A stretch of DNA of 39,832 nt from Algoriphagus hitonicola (GCF_900113375.1 NZ_FOPC01000007.1:193650-233481); one strand, 5' to 3'; shown: positions 1 through 7,411, counted from the first letter of the stretch. Program-made: numbers and translations. The notes: generated from the letters alone by a model not told the origin.

Positions 1-95
1 AGGAATCAGGTTCTAGTTTGACCGACGAAAGATCAAGGTATTGGCCAATCGATAGTATTTTTCAACCGGTAAAGAGCCCGCCGGGTTTTAGGGCT
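1..95 (+). repeat. Leader repeat, copy 1
   Basis: This 95-nt stretch is identical to 7392-7486 and close to 4078-4174. Each copy lies directly upstream of a small secreted-peptide gene. It contains a promoter-like TAGTTTG at 14-20 and a hairpin, GAGCCC 74-79 pairing with GGGCTT 91-96. A CCGG at 66-69 can also pair with the CCGG at 81-84 in the hairpin loop, giving a possible pseudoknot. The window starts exactly at the repeat, so its upstream context is not visible. It is best read as promoter plus structured 5' untranslated leader of the peptide gene. Confidence 0.85.
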
Positions 96-119
96 TGGAA
101 CATATAATATTTGAAGACC

Positions 120-356
120 ATGAAAACGACGATTGTGAAACTTGGAGTTTTATTTATTATGCTTTTCGGTGCTTTTTTTGTGAATGTATCGGAAGTGGAA
201 GCTGATTGTACATTAACTACTGCAGAGGGTACAGATGGGCGATGCTTTCTTAAAGATGGAGAATTTGCTTGTTTAGAACGAGATGAGGATACTCACTGCT
301 TTGTTCCAGATGATGATGAAGAAACCGATCCAGATGACCCAGTTATTGGTACTTGA
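120..356 (+). CDS. Secreted Cys-rich peptide (NVEALA-like), copy A
   Basis: A 78-residue precursor. The signal peptide (about residues 1-28) has Lys2 and Lys7, a long hydrophobic core, and ends NVSEVEA. This resembles the motif that names the Bacteroides NVEALA peptide family, and two decayed peptides nearby share it. The mature part has four cysteines (30, 42, 51, 60) spaced C-x11-C-x8-C-x8-C, then an Asp/Glu-rich tail ending IGT. ATG 120 is preferred to TTG 111 because the related leaders also run to an ATG at this point. The gene follows leader copy 1 and precedes a terminator hairpin and a propeller lipoprotein. NVEALA membership is inferred from layout and the motif; function is unknown. 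Four extracytoplasmic cysteines suggest disulfides. Confidence 0.8.
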   Translation: MKTTIVKLGVLFIMLFGAFFVNVSEVEADCTLTTAEGTDGRCFLKDGEFACLERDEDTHCFVPDDDEETDPDDPVIGT

Positions 357-365
357 TCTAATACC

Positions 366-397
366 GTATAGACAGGAGAGTCTTCTCCTGTCTATAC
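366..397 (+). terminator. Hairpin between peptide A and its propeller
   Basis: A perfect 14-bp stem (366-379 with 384-397) with a 4-nt loop follows the peptide stop codon. The downstream tract is only moderately T-rich (TTAAATTGTT), so termination may be leaky. Hairpins occupy the same place at the other peptide loci. Confidence 0.75.
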
Positions 398-422
398 TTA
401 AATTGTTAAATACTTTAGACGT

Positions 423-1577
423 ATGAAATTTATTTTGAGAATTCAGGTTTTTGTGATTATATTAATATGTGTTGCCTGTAATTTAAGTAAGGAAAATAAA
501 GTTCCTTTTTCCGGTGAATATCTAAATTTGAAAAGAGTAGATAGTTTGGTTTTTAATTTAGATAGTCTATCAGCAGGTAGAAATCCGGAGTCCAGAGTTT
601 ATGAGTTTGACGGAATAAAGTACTTTACCTTTTTGAATAGAAAGAGTAATTCCTTGTATTTTTATCAAAAAAATGATTCAGAAGTTGATCGGATAATTCC
701 TTTCGAGAGAGAGGGTGAAAATGGAGTTGGCAATATTTCGTCCTATTTCATTCATCGCTTGGATTCTATATTTTTATACTCTTATGGCGGCGCTAGGCTT
801 TATTTGATAGATTCTAATCAAGTAGTTCTAAATAGATATTTTGTGGATGATGAAGGAGTAGGTGTTAGGCCAGAAGTCGGTGGAAGGAGACCTTTATTCA
901 AAGTTGGAGATCATATAGTTTTGAATAGCTGGGGTTCGCAAAAAGAATATTATAATAATCAAGATTTTCCAGAGGTATCATTTACGTTTTTAAATATTAA
1001 AGATTCCTCAAAAACCTATAAAATCTCTTATCCTGATACATATAAGAATGCAATTTGGGGAGTTCAATTTTATCAAATTTTCCATGATTATAATCCAATT
1101 GATAATTTGATGGTTATAAGTTATCCGATAGATAATAATTTATACGTTTATGATTTTAATAATGATAATTATGAAAAGATTTCCGTTTTAGGGGGTGAGG
1201 ATCTTGATGTTGAGCCCTTGTCATATAATTCAGGTAAATTTGTGCCTAATATCATTGAAGAGGCAAAGCATCAAATGGGCCAAAGGTATTATTCAAGTAT
1301 TAAATTTGATAGTAAGAATAATTTATACTATCGGTTGATAGAGGAACCATTTGATGAAAAGTATATAGAGGAATTTTCAGGTAGTTTTTCTATTTATGGC
1401 CCCAATTCAATAGAAATTTTGGATAATCAGTTTAAAGTGATTGATGTGATCTTATTACCAGAGAATTCTTATTTTATGGGTTCTATGTTTGTAGATGACG
1501 GTTATATTTATTTAGAAAAAATTCAAGATAATGAAGATTTACTTATATTTGATGCTTTTAATGTTAATGGGTTGTGA
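423..1577 (+). CDS. DUF4221-like 6-bladed beta-propeller lipoprotein A
   Basis: A 384-residue lipoprotein. The signal peptide ends in a lipobox with Cys19 (VAC), so it should be lipid-anchored outside the cytoplasm. The body has repeated beta-rich segments with LYFYQ, FLYSYG and LYVYDF motifs. The stretch FEREGENGVGN (about 94-104) followed by HRLDSIFLYSYG matches my memory of DUF4221 family propellers of Bacteroidota. It lies 66 bp behind peptide A across a hairpin, and its last 47 bp overlap the next gene in another frame, implying translational coupling. The gene is strongly AT-rich compared with the core-gene scraps in the array. Ligand and role are unknown; partnership with the peptide is inferred from repeated adjacency. 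Confidence 0.8.
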   Translation: MKFILRIQVFVIILICVACNLSKENKVPFSGEYLNLKRVDSLVFNLDSLSAGRNPESRVYEFDGIKYFTFLNRKSNSLYFYQKNDSEVDRIIPFEREGENGVGNISSYFIHRLDSIFLYSYGGARLYLIDSNQVVLNRYFVDDEGVGVRPEVGGRRPLFKVGDHIVLNSWGSQKEYYNNQDFPEVSFTFLNIKDSSKTYKISYPDTYKNAIWGVQFYQIFHDYNPIDNLMVISYPIDNNLYVYDFNNDNYEKISVLGGEDLDVEPLSYNSGKFVPNIIEEAKHQMGQRYYSSIKFDSKNNLYYRLIEEPFDEKYIEEFSGSFSIYGPNSIEILDNQFKVIDVILLPENSYFMGSMFVDDGYIYLEKIQDNEDLLIFDAFNVNGL

Positions 1578-1971
1578 TTCTATAAATTCTAAAATCTCAA
1601 AAATTTATCCTTCAGAAAATCTGGAAAGTGAAGTTCCGTTTATCATTATTCCGAATGCTGGCTGTCCAGGTTGCATAAGTTCAGCTGAGAATTTATTGAT
1701 TAAGTATAGAGGGTCAAATTGCATAAATTTCTATTTAACAAGAGTTGTTTCAAAGAAAAAATTAAAAATCAAATTAGGTTATGATGTCTTGGAGTATGAA
1801 AATATAGTTTTAGACTCTTTAGATATACTTTCTGAAGTTAATGTTTCAGGATTTTATCCTGTTATAATTTATCCAGATAATTCCTATTTTGAAATTAGTC
1901 CGGATTATCCAAATGCTGTCAATGAACTAGAAGGTTATTTGGAACATAATTGTCATGATATTGAACGATGA
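1531..1971 (+). CDS. Thioredoxin-like lipoprotein with CPGC motif
   Basis: A 146-residue protein with a short signal peptide and lipobox Cys15 (LMGC). A hydrophobic strand (VPFIIIPNAG) leads into CPGC at residues 45-48. A strand followed by CxxC is typical of thioredoxin-fold oxidoreductases, and FYPVIIYPDN (about 110-119) could be the cis-Pro strand. The start lies inside the preceding propeller gene and overlaps it by 47 bp, so the two are probably translated together. A membrane-anchored disulfide enzyme beside cysteine-rich peptides suggests it forms, isomerises or reduces their disulfides; this is inference. Overall similarity to TlpA/redoxins is weak, so the exact subfamily is open. Confidence 0.65.
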   Translation: MKIYLYLMLLMLMGCDSINSKISKIYPSENLESEVPFIIIPNAGCPGCISSAENLLIKYRGSNCINFYLTRVVSKKKLKIKLGYDVLEYENIVLDSLDILSEVNVSGFYPVIIYPDNSYFEISPDYPNAVNELEGYLEHNCHDIER

Positions 1972-2023
1972 TTCATTGAATTTAATTGTAATAAATTTAA
2001 AATTAATATTAAGTAAAAATCTT

Positions 2024-2254
2024 ATGGAAAGTGTTTTAAAAAAGTTGTCCGTGTAATTTATACTTATAATAGGTTTAGTCCAATTCTCTAATTTGACTAA
2101 AGTAAAAGCTGAATGTCAAGCTGGAAGTTTAGAAACTAGAGATGGGAAGTGTTATTACAATTTTGAGGGATATGTTTGTTTATCAAGGTATCTAATAGTT
2201 GATTGTGAAATTCAAGTTGATGAAGAAGAAGCTGATCCTGAAATTGGAGGTTGA
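2024..2254 (+). pseudogene. Peptide gene interrupted by TAA, copy B
   Basis: From ATG 2024 the frame reads MESVLKKLSV, then TAA at 2054-2056, then stays open to TGA 2252-2254. The downstream part completes a signal peptide (ending NLTKVKA) and a mature peptide. Its cysteine spacing, C-x11-C-x8-C-x8-C, is identical to copy A, and it has an acidic tail ending EIGG. One nonsense codon therefore inactivates an otherwise preserved homologue. Readthrough or a sequence error are alternatives. A later start inside the hydrophobic core would lack the basic N-terminus needed for export. Confidence 0.8.
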
Positions 2255-2301
2255 ATTGAGTTTTCTACCATTGATCATTTTGAATTAAATTAGATCATTG
2301 A

Positions 2302-2466
2302 GTTGTCTTAGGCTTAAGTCTTTTCGGTGCATTTTTTGTGAATGTGTCGGAAGTAAAGGCAGAAACCTGTACGTTTTTGTACGTAACAGAAAACCCCCTA
2401 TTTGCAGTTTATGATTGTGAAGGCACACTCATCACTGTTATGAGAGGGGCAACTGTAGAAGGATAA
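2302..2466 (+). pseudogene. 5'-truncated peptide gene, copy C
   Basis: This open frame begins after a TGA with no start codon before the signal-peptide core. It encodes LFGAFFVNVSEVKA, nearly the same as the end of peptide A's signal peptide, so it is a paralogue that lost its 5' end. The mature part retains only two cysteines and ends VEG before TAA 2464-2466. The bases encoding the core (2321-2345) are also nearly identical to those in copy A. It is followed directly by a strong terminator. Confidence 0.75.
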
Positions 2467-2473
2467 ATTAGGT

Positions 2474-2511
2474 AAAAGGCCAATATTTTATACTCAATTT
2501 ATTGGCCTTTT
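2474..2511 (+). terminator. Intrinsic terminator after peptide copy C
   Basis: Twelve perfect base pairs (2474-2485 with 2500-2511) around a 14-nt loop, followed by more Ts. It lies between a decayed peptide gene and a propeller gene, as at the intact loci. It also shows that the propeller cannot start at TTG 2502, inside the stem. Confidence 0.85.
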
Positions 2512-2531
2512 TTCAATTCAAAATTCCATGT

Positions 2532-3617
2532 ATGAAAAATTTTGTATGTTTTTTTATTTTATGTTTGATTGGGTGTACTAAATATGAAATAACTGAGCCT
2601 GAAGATTTCATTTTGGAATCAGGAAAAATATATTTTCACGATTCGATCGCATTAGACGAGAAGGGAAGCTCTTTTAATTTTGTATTTAATCCTAAAATTT
2701 ATCAAGATTCTCTTTTGGTATTTGGAGATGGATCATTTTCAACCATACATCTCTATAATTTGAAAAGTGGAAGTAAAATACAAATGTATTCCTATCTCGA
2801 TGATATTAATTATCCTTTGCCTAAAACTGGTTTTTCAAATTCCTTTATAAAATCAGATTCATTAAAATTACTAAATTTTATGACTAATAAAATTTATATT
2901 TTTAGTATAGGTAGTGATTTTTTAAATGATATTAAACTTCAAGTTCCTGAAAATTCAACTCGATTAAATTTTCAACCATTCTTTGAGCAAATTAATGATT
3001 ATTATTACATTAGCCAAAGGATGGATTTGCCGATAAAAAAGAGTTTTTTGGAAGGAAAAATGATTTCTATTTATGCAAAAGATGGGAGTTATATTAAAAG
3101 TTTTGGCAATTATCCGAAGTATTATTCGGAGGGTAATCTTGCTTTAGTTAAAGGTGAAAATGTGATCTACAAAAATGATAAAATATATATAATTAATTCA
3201 GTAGGAATTCCAATTCTTAAAGAATATAGTTTAGATGGTGATTTACTTAATTTTTATGAATTGGAAAGTGAGTTTTTTAATCCCGAGTTGAATTATTTTC
3301 AAAATTCTCCGTTTGATTCTAGTCCAATGAATCAAATTTTGACATTAGCAACAGATCGTAATAAGAATGATGGGATTTTCTATCTTTCTTATGTAAATTT
3401 CAGTGAAGAAAATCCTGAAAAACCCGAGGATTTTTTTCGTCTAATGATAATGAAGGTTGATTTGAAAAACCGAGTTATAAAAGAATCTGAACTTGTGGGG
3501 CCTTGGCATTATTACGAGTTAAGGACTCTTATTCCTCAAGTAAACCAAGACACTCTTAGTATTTTAATTCGGGGCACCGATGAAAACCTTTATCTAAAAA
3601 AGGTTACGTTTGACTAA
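2532..3617 (+). CDS. 6-bladed beta-propeller-like lipoprotein B
   Basis: A 361-residue protein starting at ATG 2532 (MKNFVCFF), with lipobox LIGC and Cys15. The upstream in-frame TTG 2502 lies inside a terminator stem and is rejected. The sequence is rich in beta-strand repeats (LLVFGDGSFSTIHLYNL, KIYIFSIG, KIYIINSVG, KEYSLDGDL), as expected of a propeller with about six blades. Similarity to propellers A, D, E and F is structural rather than obvious at residue level, so the paralogues have diverged. Just 2 bp beyond its stop lies a fragment matching the 3' end of propeller E, marking an old recombination junction. It probably acts at the cell envelope; the ligand is unknown. Confidence 0.75.
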   Translation: MKNFVCFFILCLIGCTKYEITEPEDFILESGKIYFHDSIALDEKGSSFNFVFNPKIYQDSLLVFGDGSFSTIHLYNLKSGSKIQMYSYLDDINYPLPKTGFSNSFIKSDSLKLLNFMTNKIYIFSIGSDFLNDIKLQVPENSTRLNFQPFFEQINDYYYISQRMDLPIKKSFLEGKMISIYAKDGSYIKSFGNYPKYYSEGNLALVKGENVIYKNDKIYIINSVGIPILKEYSLDGDLLNFYELESEFFNPELNYFQNSPFDSSPMNQILTLATDRNKNDGIFYLSYVNFSEENPEKPEDFFRLMIMKVDLKNRVIKESELVGPWHYYELRTLIPQVNQDTLSILIRGTDENLYLKKVTFD

Positions 3618-3619
3618 TT

Positions 3620-3709
3620 GACAAGAATTTGTATTTTATCAGAAATCATCCTACAAAAGAGGACCTTATCTTGGTAAGACTAGAATATAGGTTGGGTGCG
3701 GATCAATGA
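3620..3709 (+). pseudogene. 3'-end remnant of a propeller E paralogue
   Basis: The frame from 3620 encodes a 29-residue tail containing RNHPTKEDLILVRLEYRLG, nearly identical to the last 28 residues of the protein ending at 7024. No start or upstream portion remains. It runs straight into the RlpA fragment, exactly as the intact copy does at 7024. It therefore marks a second copy of the propeller E-rlpA junction whose front part was replaced by propeller B. Confidence 0.85.
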
Positions 3710-3947
3710 TAAATTGCCAAAAAGTTCGCTTCGTATAATCGATCTATCGCGGGGAGCGGCTACCGTTTTGGATATGCGGTCGGTCGGGATCGCCCGGGTG
3801 AAATTGGAACTTGCGACCATTCAGGAGATGAATAGACTCTATAATCAGATGGAAGGAAATGCTCGAGGCACGATCCGAATCCGAAGGTATGAAGAGGCTA
3901 TTTTGCCGAGGAAAAGACCCATTTCCTGGTCTTGGCCGATATGGTAA
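3696..3947 (+). pseudogene. RlpA C-terminal fragment, copy 1
   Basis: The frame encodes RINDKLPKSS followed by LRIIDLSRGAATVLDM and VGIARVKLELA. These match the end of the double-psi beta-barrel of RlpA-type septal ring lytic transglycosylases (family pattern: VRVNDRGP, GRIIDLSRAAA, GVARVRVE). The signal peptide and first half of the domain are missing, so it cannot be a functional RlpA. A GTG at 3696 could start translation, but it is created by the fusion with the propeller 3' end. The 83-residue product is nearly identical to the copy at 7019-7265. Confidence 0.85.
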
Positions 3948-4067
3948 GTGCCTGATAGTGAAAGTATAGTAAGTTTTACTAACTATGCCCCTTCTATTCG
4001 AATAAATTTTTATCGCTGATAATCAATAATTTATGAAAAAATCGTTTCTTTTTTTTTCGAAATTTAC

Positions 4068-4097
4068 TTGTAAATTTAGGAATCAGGTTCTAGTTTG
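4068..4097 (+). promoter_or_regulatory. Candidate Bacteroidota promoter of leader copy 2
   Basis: TTG at 4068-4070, a 20-bp spacer, and TAGTTTG at 4091-4097 approximate the Bacteroidota -33/-7 pattern (TTG and TAnnTTTG), with the -7 box one base short. The same elements and spacing occur at 7382-7411. Transcription would start just downstream, making the rest of the repeat a 5' leader of roughly 95 nt. Confidence 0.5.
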
Positions 4098-4174
4098 ACC
4101 GACGAAAGATCAAGGTATTGGCCAATCGATAGTATTTTTCAACCGGTTAAGCAGTCCTGCCGGATCCTAGGGCT
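4078..4174 (+). repeat. Leader repeat, copy 2 (variant hairpin)
   Basis: The first 70 nt match copies 1 and 3, then the sequence diverges exactly in the hairpin. Here AGTCCT 4153-4158 pairs with AGGGCT 4169-4174 with one U-G pair, so pairing is kept despite changed bases. CCGG 4143-4146 and CCGG 4160-4163 keep the potential pseudoknot. Preserved pairing is modest evidence for a structured RNA. Confidence 0.8.
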
Positions 4175-4198
4175 CACCAACGTAAATTCTTTTAAAAC

Positions 4199-4453
4199 AT
4201 GAGAAAATTAACTCTATCGTTATTCTTAAGTATCGGGCTTTTATTTTCGAATAAATTTGATACTTACGGAGATGTGGTCTGTAATTCAGATCAAATTAGT
4301 ACTACAGTTTCCTGTGTAGATGTTCCAACTTGGGGGGCTGGCCCATTTGAGAAAAGGATATGTGGCAATCAATGTGGATGGGCTAAGACTAATTACCTTG
4401 ATTCATCTGGCGAATGCGAATTTTGTCAAAATAAGGAGCCAGAAATAGGTTGA
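4199..4453 (+). CDS. Secreted Cys-rich peptide D (six cysteines)
   Basis: An 84-residue precursor starting directly after the leader repeat at ATG 4199. The signal peptide has Arg2-Lys3 and a hydrophobic core to about residue 17, with cleavage probably near Gly24. Six cysteines (28, 39, 55, 59, 73, 76) follow, including CGNQC and CEFC pairs, and the C-terminus is EPEIG. The mature part has no clear similarity to peptide A beyond the cysteines and C-terminal IG, so the same leader precedes different peptides. A terminator and propeller follow. Three disulfides are possible. Function is unknown. Confidence 0.75.
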   Translation: MRKLTLSLFLSIGLLFSNKFDTYGDVVCNSDQISTTVSCVDVPTWGAGPFEKRICGNQCGWAKTNYLDSSGECEFCQNKEPEIG

Positions 4454-4464
4454 TGATTATTTAT

Positions 4465-4492
4465 AATACCGGGCCTTTTATGGCCCGGTATT
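4465..4492 (+). terminator. Intrinsic terminator after peptide D
   Basis: An 11-bp GC-rich stem (4465-4475 with 4482-4492, core ACCGGGCC/GGCCCGGT) with a 6-nt loop, followed by TT. It separates the peptide from propeller D and lies inside the upstream extension of the propeller frame, supporting the later start at 4510. Confidence 0.85.
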
Positions 4493-4509
4493 TTCAATTT
4501 ATTATGCTA

Positions 4510-5544
4510 ATGAAAAATTTACTCTCATTCAGTTTTGTTGTATTTTGCATTTTATTTTCTTGTGAGGAAAAAGATGGGGATTTTAATTCAACTCCTATTT
4601 CAAATTCAATTTCGTTAAAGCCCCTGAAATCTGGGATTCACGTTTTTGGAGTTCCAAATGTTAAGGTAATTGATGGTGATTTGTTGATCCTTAATTTAAA
4701 GGATACTTTAATATTTAAATTGTATAATTCTGAATTAAAATATATCAATGGTTTTGGAAAGTTAAATGAATTGCCTTTAGATTTAAAATTTCCTAAGTTC
4801 TCTTCACAAATAATTAATGGAGAGGAAGAAGACTTTATTTCAATTTTTGATCTTGCAAATCTTAATTATTTTAAATTTTGGCCTAATAAAGAGTTTGGTT
4901 CTGGGATTTGGGATTACGAAAAATTTAAACTTAAAGGTTTAACTCTTTATCCAACAACTATTCTCTATTTAACAGATTCTACAAATGTTTATGTTCCCGA
5001 AATAGGTGGAGCTATAGCTATAGATAATCACAGATCTAATAAAAGTGAAATTAAACCTTTTTCATTTAAAGGTTTTGAATTTATTAAAACAGAAAATCTG
5101 CCTTATGTTTTTCAATCTGTTGGAGCGGTAAATTTAGATAGGAATATTATTCTTGTTGCCCCAATTTTAACTGGAGAATTAGAATTTTTTGATTTAAAAG
5201 GAAATTTCATCAAGGCAATCACGTACGATTCAACTAATCAATATGGAAATATGCTAAGGGAAGATAATTATTTGCAAACAGAAGTCGTTATAAATGCAAT
5301 AGATTTGGCTATTACAAATGATTATATTTATTTGTTGTCGTCAAATAATAAGTTAAATCAACATGTGACAGGAATCTTCGTAAAAAATTCGTCAGTATAT
5401 AAAATGAATTGGGAGGGCGACATCATTCAAGAGTATAAACTGGGGTTGGATGCTAGTTCTTTGGCTGTAGATGAAAAAAATAGGAGATTTTATGTTACTG
5501 TAAATGAAAATGATGATGAGCCAATATGGTATTTTGAATATTAA
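4510..5544 (+). CDS. 6-bladed beta-propeller-like lipoprotein D
   Basis: A 344-residue lipoprotein. The start is placed at ATG 4510 (MKNLLSF), because upstream ATGs at 4450-4504 would translate through the terminator hairpin and spoil the signal peptide. The lipobox is LFSC with Cys18. Beta-rich repeats such as LILNLKDTLIFKLYN, LEFFDLKGNFIKAI and YIYLLSSNNK, with NAIDLAITNDYIYLLSS near 280, fit BF3164/TolB-like propellers. The closing segment (SLAVDEKNRRFYVTVNE) looks like a final blade. It follows peptide D. A 205-bp AT-rich gap and a thioesterase fragment lie downstream. Envelope location is likely; the ligand is unknown. Confidence 0.75.
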   Translation: MKNLLSFSFVVFCILFSCEEKDGDFNSTPISNSISLKPLKSGIHVFGVPNVKVIDGDLLILNLKDTLIFKLYNSELKYINGFGKLNELPLDLKFPKFSSQIINGEEEDFISIFDLANLNYFKFWPNKEFGSGIWDYEKFKLKGLTLYPTTILYLTDSTNVYVPEIGGAIAIDNHRSNKSEIKPFSFKGFEFIKTENLPYVFQSVGAVNLDRNIILVAPILTGELEFFDLKGNFIKAITYDSTNQYGNMLREDNYLQTEVVINAIDLAITNDYIYLLSSNNKLNQHVTGIFVKNSSVYKMNWEGDIIQEYKLGLDASSLAVDEKNRRFYVTVNENDDEPIWYFEY

Positions 5545-5749
5545 TTTATTTTATGGATCGTTTCAAGATTAGTGGTTAATTATTTTTTTTAGGATATTTA
5601 AATTGTTTTTATTTTATATTAGATATTTTTTTATTTAAATATTTTCATTGAAATATTCCAGATGCGGAATTTATATTTGAATTTAATATTTTCTCAAATA
5701 ATCCTTATATTTCATCACCAGTTTGGTTATTTCGTCAAATTAGATCTTT

Positions 5750-5923
5750 ATGAGAACTCTACACAAAATCTCCTTTCAGTTTATCAGTGAGCCTTCCGAT
5801 GTGAATTTTGGAGGGAAAGTCCGTGGTGGTGTCGTCATGAAGTGGATCGATCAGGCGGCCTACACCTGTGCCCGCACCTGGTCGGAAACCTACTGTGTGA
5901 CGGTCTATGTGGGAAGAATTTGA
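5750..5923 (+). pseudogene. 5' fragment of acyl-CoA thioesterase gene
   Basis: The 57-codon frame from ATG 5750 is nearly identical to the first 55 codons of the intact thioesterase at 9116. It then breaks off after VTVYVG into unrelated sequence and stops at 5921-5923. The residue matching His25 of the hotdog motif (KVHGG) is Arg here, so even the partial active site is altered. Homology starts around the ATG, which supports the start chosen for the intact gene. The scrap is GC-richer than its surroundings. The AT-rich interval 5545-5749 upstream shows no recognisable gene. Confidence 0.9.
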
Positions 5924-5935
5924 TTTTTACTCTTT

Positions 5936-7024
5936 ATGAAAAATTTTCTGCTATTTTTCCTTTTTTTCACTGGTTTGATGGCTTGCAATCAAAATAATGA
6001 TGTAAAGCTTGATTTGCCTTTAGAGATTATCAATTCCGATACCACCTTTTTGAATGTAGGAAGTATTCAAGCGCCTTTTGGGAGATATAGAATGACTCCT
6101 TCAAGGAAGAATTTGATTATCCACCATGCTCGAAAAGCTTTTTGGTTTGATATGGACGATAATAAGATTTCAAAATCAATAGACTTTGACACTACTTCCA
6201 TCATGCCAGAACAAACCCTTTTAAATGTTCATTATGATGAAAAGGATTCTTCTCTATACTTATTTTTTCCTGCTAGGAATCAAATTGTTTGGCTTGATTC
6301 GGATTTTGAAATTATTGAAGAAATAAAACTGGAAAGTCCAAAAAATCATGCACATCGATATATTCCATACGGAAACGTTTTTTATTTAGATCCTGATAAA
6401 AATTCATTTTACATTGGAATAATGTCTGATGAAAGTGGAGGAGGTGGACACGGAGAATTTCTCAGTAAGAGTAAGTTTATAGGAAAATTTGACCGGAAAT
6501 CTGGAGAAATAGAAAATCTTTTTGGAGGGTTTTCGGATCAACGAATAAGCGATAATGTAAATGCGTTGAGCGAAGGGATCTATACAGTAGATTTTTATAA
6601 AGATGATTTCTTTTTAAGAGAAGCTATTGGTTCAAATGAAATCCAAGTATTTGCAAAAAACTCAGATCCAATAACCACTTACGAAATTGGAACAGGAAAA
6701 ACGGACCTTAATTTAATACCCTACGACGGGGGAGAAATTGCTGGGCAAAAAATGAGTGATAATTTTTATACGTTGAAGATTTTGAATGATACTTTGATTG
6801 GGTCAAATTTAATTAATCACTTTAATCAGGAGCATTCCAACCAAAAACACGAAGGATTATTGCTTTTAGAAGATATTAAGAATTATAAGAGTTACTCAAT
6901 TTCAACAAGTCCATTCCAAAGATTAGTGGGAGGGGATGACAAAAATTTATATTTAATCAGAAACCACCCCACTAAGGAAGACCTCATTTTAGTTAGGCTT
7001 GAATATAGGTTAGGTACGAATTAA
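5936..7024 (+). CDS. DUF4221-like beta-propeller lipoprotein E
   Basis: A 362-residue lipoprotein with lipobox LMAC and Cys17. Beta segments recur through the protein (AFWFDMDDNKISKSIDF, SLYLFFPARNQIVWLDSDF, FIGKFDRKSGEIENLFGGF), as in 6-bladed propellers. A glycine run (GGGGHGE, about residues 167-173) is unusual and probably a loop. The gene begins 12 bp after the thioesterase scrap, and its stop overlaps the RlpA fragment, so it is wedged between pieces of two core genes and has no peptide gene of its own. A copy of its last 28 codons survives at 3620-3709. Assignment to DUF4221 rather than another propeller family is tentative. Confidence 0.75.
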   Translation: MKNFLLFFLFFTGLMACNQNNDVKLDLPLEIINSDTTFLNVGSIQAPFGRYRMTPSRKNLIIHHARKAFWFDMDDNKISKSIDFDTTSIMPEQTLLNVHYDEKDSSLYLFFPARNQIVWLDSDFEIIEEIKLESPKNHAHRYIPYGNVFYLDPDKNSFYIGIMSDESGGGGHGEFLSKSKFIGKFDRKSGEIENLFGGFSDQRISDNVNALSEGIYTVDFYKDDFFLREAIGSNEIQVFAKNSDPITTYEIGTGKTDLNLIPYDGGEIAGQKMSDNFYTLKILNDTLIGSNLINHFNQEHSNQKHEGLLLLEDIKNYKSYSISTSPFQRLVGGDDKNLYLIRNHPTKEDLILVRLEYRLGTN

Positions 7025-7265
7025 TGATCGCTTGCCTAAGAGTTCGCTTCGGATCATCGATCTGTCGCGGGGAGCGGCTACCGTTTTGGATATGCGGTCG
7101 GTCGGGATCGCCCGGGTGAAATTGGAACTTGCGACCATTCGGGACATGAACAGGCTCTATAATCAGATGGAAGGAAATGCTCGAGGCACGATCCGAATCC
7201 GAAGGTATGAAGAGGCTATTTTGCCGAGGAAAAGACCCATTTCCTGGTCTTGGCCGATATGGTAA
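7019..7265 (+). pseudogene. RlpA C-terminal fragment, copy 2
   Basis: The frame from GTA 7014 or ATG 7032 encodes RINDRLPKSS, LRIIDLSRGAATVLDM and VGIARVKLELA, the C-terminal half of an RlpA double-psi barrel, ending SWSWPIW. It lacks the export signal and N-terminal half. The first codons are shared with the end of propeller E in another frame, so the fusion point lies within a few bases of overlap. The same junction occurs at about 3696, so the fusion predates the duplication. Confidence 0.85.
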
Positions 7266-7381
7266 GTGCCTGATAGTGAAAGTCTAGTAAGTTTTTCTAA
7301 CTATGCCCCTTCTATTCGAGTAAATTTTTATCGCTGATAATCAGTAATTTATGATCAGGTCGTTTTTTTTTCAAAATTTAC

Positions 7382-7411
7382 TTGCAAGTTTAGGAATCAG
7401 GTTCTAGTTTG
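7382..7411 (+). promoter_or_regulatory. Candidate promoter of leader copy 3
   Basis: TTG at 7382-7384 and TAGTTTG at 7405-7411, separated by 20 bp, repeat the arrangement at 4068-4097 and approximate the Bacteroidota -33/-7 pattern. Confidence 0.5.

Larger units (their letters stand above)
3620..4198 (+). repeat. About 580-bp duplicated block, copy 1
   Basis: This block contains the propeller E 3' end, the RlpA 3' fragment, a spacer of about 130 bp, and the leader up to the peptide ATG. It recurs at 6938-7509 with high identity throughout. Copies differ by scattered substitutions (for example Gln-Glu versus Arg-Asp in ATIxxMN) and small indels. The block is GC-richer in the RlpA part than in the flanking cassettes. 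It is the likely substrate for homologous recombination that expanded the array. Confidence 0.85.

Noticed and set aside
2502..2531. TTG start at 2502 for propeller B
   Set aside because: It lies inside a strong terminator stem and gives no lipoprotein signal; ATG 2532 gives a clean lipobox.
3696..3947. RlpA fragment as a functional 83-residue gene
   Set aside because: It lacks export signal and half of the domain, and its start arises from a fusion junction present twice.
4450..4509. Upstream ATG starts for propeller D
   Set aside because: They overlap the terminator and would put non-signal residues ahead of the hydrophobic core.
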